Origin: Roseovarius sp. MMSF_3350
GTDB taxonomy: Bacteria > Pseudomonadota > Alphaproteobacteria > Rhodobacterales > Rhodobacteraceae
Assembly (NCBI RefSeq): GCF_030733425.1
Contig: NZ_JASHIZ010000005.1
Coordinates: 62,001-126,000, forward strand
Reading direction: 5' to 3'
DNA length: 64,000 nucleotides
Position numbers and translations under genes: made by a program. Every line of letters begins with the position of its first letter. The first letter of the stretch is position 1. Of the stretch, positions 60,446 to 64,000 are shown one piece after another. The notes under the pieces were generated by a model that had not been told where the DNA came from, did no database searches, and was given only the letters and a program-made list of their open reading frames with translations.

Positions 60446-61681
60446 CTAGCCGTCCTTGCCCAGCTTCACCACGTTCACCGGCTCGTCCGGCGCCAGCTCC
60501 TCGAAGTCGAAATTGTCCAGCTTCGCCGCGCGCTTGCCCGCACGCTCGGCCGCGGTTGAAATCCCCTCGACGTCCCGCCGCGCCTGGTCGAAATGCGTCT
60601 CCAGCTTGCCCGCGCGTTCCAGCACAAGTTCGACGTCGCGGTGCAGCTGCCCCAGCATCTTGCGTATGGCCCCCGCCTGTTCGCGCATCCGCGCGTCCTT
60701 CAGGATCGCGCGCATCGTGTTCAGCGTGGCCATGCAGGTGGTGGGTGACACGATCCAGACCCTCGCGGCGAACCCCTCGCGCACCAGTTCCGGGAAATTC
60801 GCGTGCAGCTCGGCATAGACCGCCTCGGACGGCAGGAACATCAGCGCGCCATCCGCCGTCTCGCCATCCAGGATATACTTGTCGGAAATATCCCTGATGT
60901 GCTTCTTCACCGAGGTGCGCAGGAACTTCGCCGCCTCGTTCACCTCGTAGTCGCTCTTGGCATTGCGCAGTGCTTCATAGGCCTCCAGCGGGAACTTGCT
61001 GTCGATCGCAATCGGCCCCGGCGGGTTCGGCAGGTGAATGAGGCAATCCGCCCGCCGCCCGTTCGACAAAGTCGCCTGCAACGAATAGCTGTCCGACGGC
61101 ATCGCCTTGCTGACGATGTCGGTCAACTGGATCTCGCCAAAGGCCCCGCGCGTCTGCTTGTTCGACAGGATGTCCTGTAGCGTCAACACATCGCCCGACA
61201 GCTTGGTGATATTGTCCTGCGCCTTGTCGATGGCGCTCAACCGCTCCTGCAATGCCGTCAGGCTGGTCGCCGTCTGCTTGGACGAGCCATGCAGCGTTTC
61301 GCGCATCCGCTCCTGCATCTCGGTCAGCGCCCGCTGGCTGCGCATCGCGTTGTCCGCCAGCCGGTCCTGCATCTGCTGTTGCACGCCCGCCAGCCGCTGT
61401 TCCACCATCTGCGCCAGCTGGGTCTGCCCGCTGGTCGCCGTGTCGCTGACCATCTGGATCGAACTGCGCAGCCCCTCCTGCCCGTTGGCCAGGCTCTGCA
61501 CGTTCTGCCCCAGGTGCCCCAACTGCTGCGCCAACGGCTCCGTCGCCCGCGCCGTCCGCGCCGCGGCCCTGAGCGCGAGTATCACCAGCAGCAGGATCAA
61601 CAGCACCACGGCGCCCGCCGCCAATGCCGCCATCACCAGCGGATCGTCCAACGCGTAAGTCGTCTCGCCAATCGTAATCAT
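60446..61681 (-). CDS. rmuC: DNA recombination protein RmuC
   Basis: 411 residues from [13 protein letters not shown]. An N-terminal transmembrane helix ([16 protein letters not shown]) is followed by a long coiled coil and the RmuC nuclease-like core ([49 protein letters not shown]). Limits inversion at short repeats in E. coli. The ATG overlaps the mutL stop (ATGA). Confidence 0.92.
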   Translation of the reverse strand: MITIGETTYALDDPLVMAALAAGAVVLLILLLVILALRAAARTARATEPLAQQLGHLGQNVQSLANGQEGLRSSIQMVSDTATSGQTQLAQMVEQRLAGVQQQMQDRLADNAMRSQRALTEMQERMRETLHGSSKQTATSLTALQERLSAIDKAQDNITKLSGDVLTLQDILSNKQTRGAFGEIQLTDIVSKAMPSDSYSLQATLSNGRRADCLIHLPNPPGPIAIDSKFPLEAYEALRNAKSDYEVNEAAKFLRTSVKKHIRDISDKYILDGETADGALMFLPSEAVYAELHANFPELVREGFAARVWIVSPTTCMATLNTMRAILKDARMREQAGAIRKMLGQLHRDVELVLERAGKLETHFDQARRDVEGISTAAERAGKRAAKLDNFDFEELAPDEPVNVVKLGKDG

Positions 61682-63540
61682 GTCCGTCCGAACAGCCGCT
61701 CTATATCGCTCAGTTTCAGCTCCACGTAAGTGGGCCGCCCATGGTTGCATTGCCCGGAATGCGGCGTCGCCTCCATCTCGCGCAGAAGCGCATTCATCTC
61801 TTCCCCGCTCATCCGCCGCCCCGACCGGATAGAGCCGTGGCAGGCCACCCGGCTCAGGATCGCCTCGATCTTCGACTGAACGTGCAGCGCTTCGCCCATA
61901 TCGGCCAGCTCGTCCAGCACGTCGCGCAGCATCCTGCCCGCGTCACAGGGCCCCAGGATCGCCGGCGTCTCGCGCACAGCAATGCTGCCCGGCCCGAACG
62001 CCTCGATCACCAGCCCCAGCCGCGCCAGCTCCTCGGCCATGTCCAGCAGCAACCCCGCCTCACCGCTACTCAACTCCACGATCTCGGGGATCAACAGCGC
62101 CTGGCTGGCCACGCCGTTCTCTGCCATCTGCCGCTTCAGCTTCTCGTAAACCAGCCGCTCATGCGCCGCATGCTGATCCACGATCACCATCCCGGTCTCG
62201 GTCTGGGCCACGATGTAATTCTCGTGCACCTGCGCCCGCGCCGCCCCAAGCGGCAGCGATTGCGGCGCCACGGCGTCTTCGGCGGTCTCCACCACGTCCG
62301 GCTCCACCCGCCCGGACCACGCGCCCTGCATCTCGGCAAAGCCCGCCTCCGGCGCCTGCATCCGGTAGCTTGCCGTACGCGCCGACGCCCCGGGCCGGTC
62401 CATCTGGTACACCCGTGCGCCGCCCACCTGAGGCACCGGCTCGGGCCGCATCGCCCCCAGAGTCGCCCCCGCCACGGTGGTCGACGCCCGGTGCCCAGCC
62501 TCCGCCAGCGCATGACGCAGCCCCGACACCAGCAAGCCCCGCGCCACGCCGGGGTCACGGAACCGCACTTCGGATTTCGCCGGGTGCACGTTCACGTCCA
62601 CCAGCTTCGGCTCACATTCCAGGAACAGCGCCGCCGCCGGATGCCGATCGCGGCTGAGAAAATCGTGATACGCCGCCCGCAGCGCGCCATAGAGCATCTT
62701 GTCCCGCACCGGCCGCCCGTTGACGAACAGGTACTGCGCCACGCTCGACCCCCGCGAATAGGTCGGCAACGCGGCATAGCCCGTCATCGCGACCCCCTCG
62801 CGCTCGGCCTCGATGCGCAGCGCGTTCTCGGCGAACTCCCGACCCAAAACCTGGCTCAACCGCCCGTGCAGCGCATCGAACAGATCGCCAGTCTCTGCAT
62901 CGGCGCGAAACACCGTGCGCGGCTCGCGCCCCTCGCTCACGTCGCGCAGGGTGAAACTGACGAAGGGTTCGGCCATCGCCAGCCGCTTGATCACGTCGCC
63001 CACCGCCTGCGCCTCGGCCCGGTCGGTTCGCATGAATTTCAGCCGCGCGGGCGTGGCGTAGAAAAGGTCCCGCAACTCCACCACCGTGCCCCGGTTCAGC
63101 GCCGCGGGCTTCACCGCGCCGATACCACCACCCGCGACGGAAATCTCGACCCCGTCAAAGCCGTGCGCCCGGCTGGTGATCGTCAGCCGCCCGACCGCCC
63201 CCAGGCTGGGCAGCGCCTCGCCCCGGAACCCGAAGGAATGGATGTTCAAAAGGTCCGACCCGTCGATCTTCGACGTCGCGTGCCGGCTCAGTGCCAGCGG
63301 CAGGTCCGCTTCCGTCATTCCGCAGCCATCATCCCGTACGCGGATCAGGGTCTTGCCCCCATCGGCAATATCCACCTCGATCCGCCGCGCGCCTGCATCC
63401 AGCGCATTCTCCACCAGTTCCTTGACCGCCGAGGCCGGGCGCTCCACCACCTCACCGGCCGCGATCCGGTTGATCGCCGTTTCCTCAAGCTGCCGGATGA
63501 CAGGCCGCTCCTGGCTTATATTGGGGCTGATTTCGTTCAT
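61678..63540 (-). CDS. mutL: DNA mismatch repair protein MutL
   Basis: 620 residues from [15 protein letters not shown] ATPase motifs: [26 protein letters not shown] and [11 protein letters not shown]. The C-terminal endonuclease set is present: [21 protein letters not shown] and CNHGRPT. So this MutL should nick DNA itself, as expected where MutH is absent. Couples mismatch recognition by MutS to strand removal. Followed directly by rmuC. Confidence 0.95.
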   Translation of the reverse strand: MNEISPNISQERPVIRQLEETAINRIAAGEVVERPASAVKELVENALDAGARRIEVDIADGGKTLIRVRDDGCGMTEADLPLALSRHATSKIDGSDLLNIHSFGFRGEALPSLGAVGRLTITSRAHGFDGVEISVAGGGIGAVKPAALNRGTVVELRDLFYATPARLKFMRTDRAEAQAVGDVIKRLAMAEPFVSFTLRDVSEGREPRTVFRADAETGDLFDALHGRLSQVLGREFAENALRIEAEREGVAMTGYAALPTYSRGSSVAQYLFVNGRPVRDKMLYGALRAAYHDFLSRDRHPAAALFLECEPKLVDVNVHPAKSEVRFRDPGVARGLLVSGLRHALAEAGHRASTTVAGATLGAMRPEPVPQVGGARVYQMDRPGASARTASYRMQAPEAGFAEMQGAWSGRVEPDVVETAEDAVAPQSLPLGAARAQVHENYIVAQTETGMVIVDQHAAHERLVYEKLKRQMAENGVASQALLIPEIVELSSGEAGLLLDMAEELARLGLVIEAFGPGSIAVRETPAILGPCDAGRMLRDVLDELADMGEALHVQSKIEAILSRVACHGSIRSGRRMSGEEMNALLREMEATPHSGQCNHGRPTYVELKLSDIERLFGRT

Positions 63541-63723
63541 ACCGCTATACCTAGCATGGCCTCGCACGATTCTGCTAGGTCCGACTGCATCATCCAAAGC
63601 TTCCGACAGAGCTTTTCCTACGATCCGGTCAGTCCCGGCATTCAAACGACAACCACGCCGCGGGAACCCGTGCGGTAACCCCGTGGTTTTCCCTCAAACG
63701 CCAAGCCCATGAAAGGCCATCCC

Positions 63724-64000
63724 ATGAAATCCGAAACCATCGGCGCCGCCACGTTTGAAACCTGGAGCATCGACGAGGTCGCCGACGCCTTCGCCGCGAA
63801 CGAAATCGTCCTGATCGACGTCCGCACCATTCCCGAATACGCCTTCCAGCATATCGAGGGCGCCATGCTCTTCCCCATGCCCTTCTTCGACGCCAACAAG
63901 CTGCCCGGCCAGTCCGACAAACGCATCGTCCTGCACTGTGGCTCCGGCCTGCGATCCGAAAAGATGGCCCGCGCCGCGATCGAGGCCGGCATCGACCGCA
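63724..64000 (+). CDS. rhodanese-like domain protein, 3' partial
   Basis: 92 residues are visible from ATG 63724 (AAAGG seven bases upstream); an ATG 15 bases earlier is an alternative. Rhodanese pattern: IVLIDVRTIPEYAFQHIEGAM, then the active-site loop HCGSGLRSEKMA. Catalytic Cys is present. The end lies beyond the window. Divergent from mutL. Confidence 0.87.
   Translation, partial: MKSETIGAATFETWSIDEVADAFAANEIVLIDVRTIPEYAFQHIEGAMLFPMPFFDANKLPGQSDKRIVLHCGSGLRSEKMARAAIEAGIDR

Noticed and set aside
1..64000. tRNA, rRNA, CRISPR, integrase or transposase genes
   Set aside because: Looked for on both strands by motif and structure; none seen. A tRNA or small RNA search program would be needed to exclude small RNAs.

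Overview
This is a high-GC chromosomal window from an alphaproteobacterium, most probably a Rhodobacteraceae/Roseobacter-group species. The pointers are a cbb3 oxidase operon (ccoNOQP) beside ccoGHIS, an FnrL-type regulator next to hemN, several FNR boxes, a PHB gene pair, a reductive pyrimidine pathway, and dispersed palindromes ending in stereotyped GC-rich stems. I see no rRNA, tRNA, CRISPR array, transposase or prophage. Long open frames antisense to the real genes are a base-composition effect and are left out.

Layout. 1-5170: a 5'-truncated His-rich anchored protein, a GNAT acetyltransferase, a lipoprotein, a secreted PRC-barrel protein, a PuuB-like FAD oxidoreductase, two tandem Lin0512-family paralogues and a GntR/FCD regulator. 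5180-19030: a reductive pyrimidine catabolism locus with preT, an Fpg/Nei-like glycosylase, preA, a RutR-like TetR regulator, a divergent M20 amidohydrolase (beta-ureidopropionase type), dihydropyrimidinase and a four-gene NMT1/THI5-type ABC importer. Two near-identical palindromes, upstream of preT and of the amidohydrolase, look like RutR operators. The locus is interrupted by a 45-bp tandem repeat, a GIY-YIG gene and an AT-richer membrane-protein gene; the last is flanked by a duplicated 5' end of the dihydropyrimidinase gene. A 381-base spacer made of repeat elements splits the ABC operon.

19030-25420: an animal-type heme peroxidase with a C-terminal RTX region, a KtrAB-like potassium uptake pair, and a SPOR-fused D-Ala-D-Ala carboxypeptidase. 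25440-40000: the microaerobic block, with ccoGHIS, a LysR regulator beside a small ORF, an alpha/beta hydrolase, ccoNOQP, a two-domain universal stress protein, a hemerythrin-domain protein, fnrL and hemN. Four FNR boxes lie before ccoG, ccoN, the usp gene and hemN; the spacing before hemN predicts a leaderless mRNA.

40000-50400: housekeeping genes: rimI-tsaB-nfu, a small Usp, a membrane protein, greA, ETF-quinone oxidoreductase, a TPR protein, ispE, a polyprenyl diphosphate synthase, a DUF2007 protein and a TrmN6-like methyltransferase. 50400-64000: a DUF465 protein, a second LysR gene beside a second small ORF, phaA - patatin-like gene - phaB, a stand-alone EAL protein, tag, ilvD, a lipoprotein, two conserved proteins of unknown function, rmuC, mutL and a 3'-truncated rhodanese gene.
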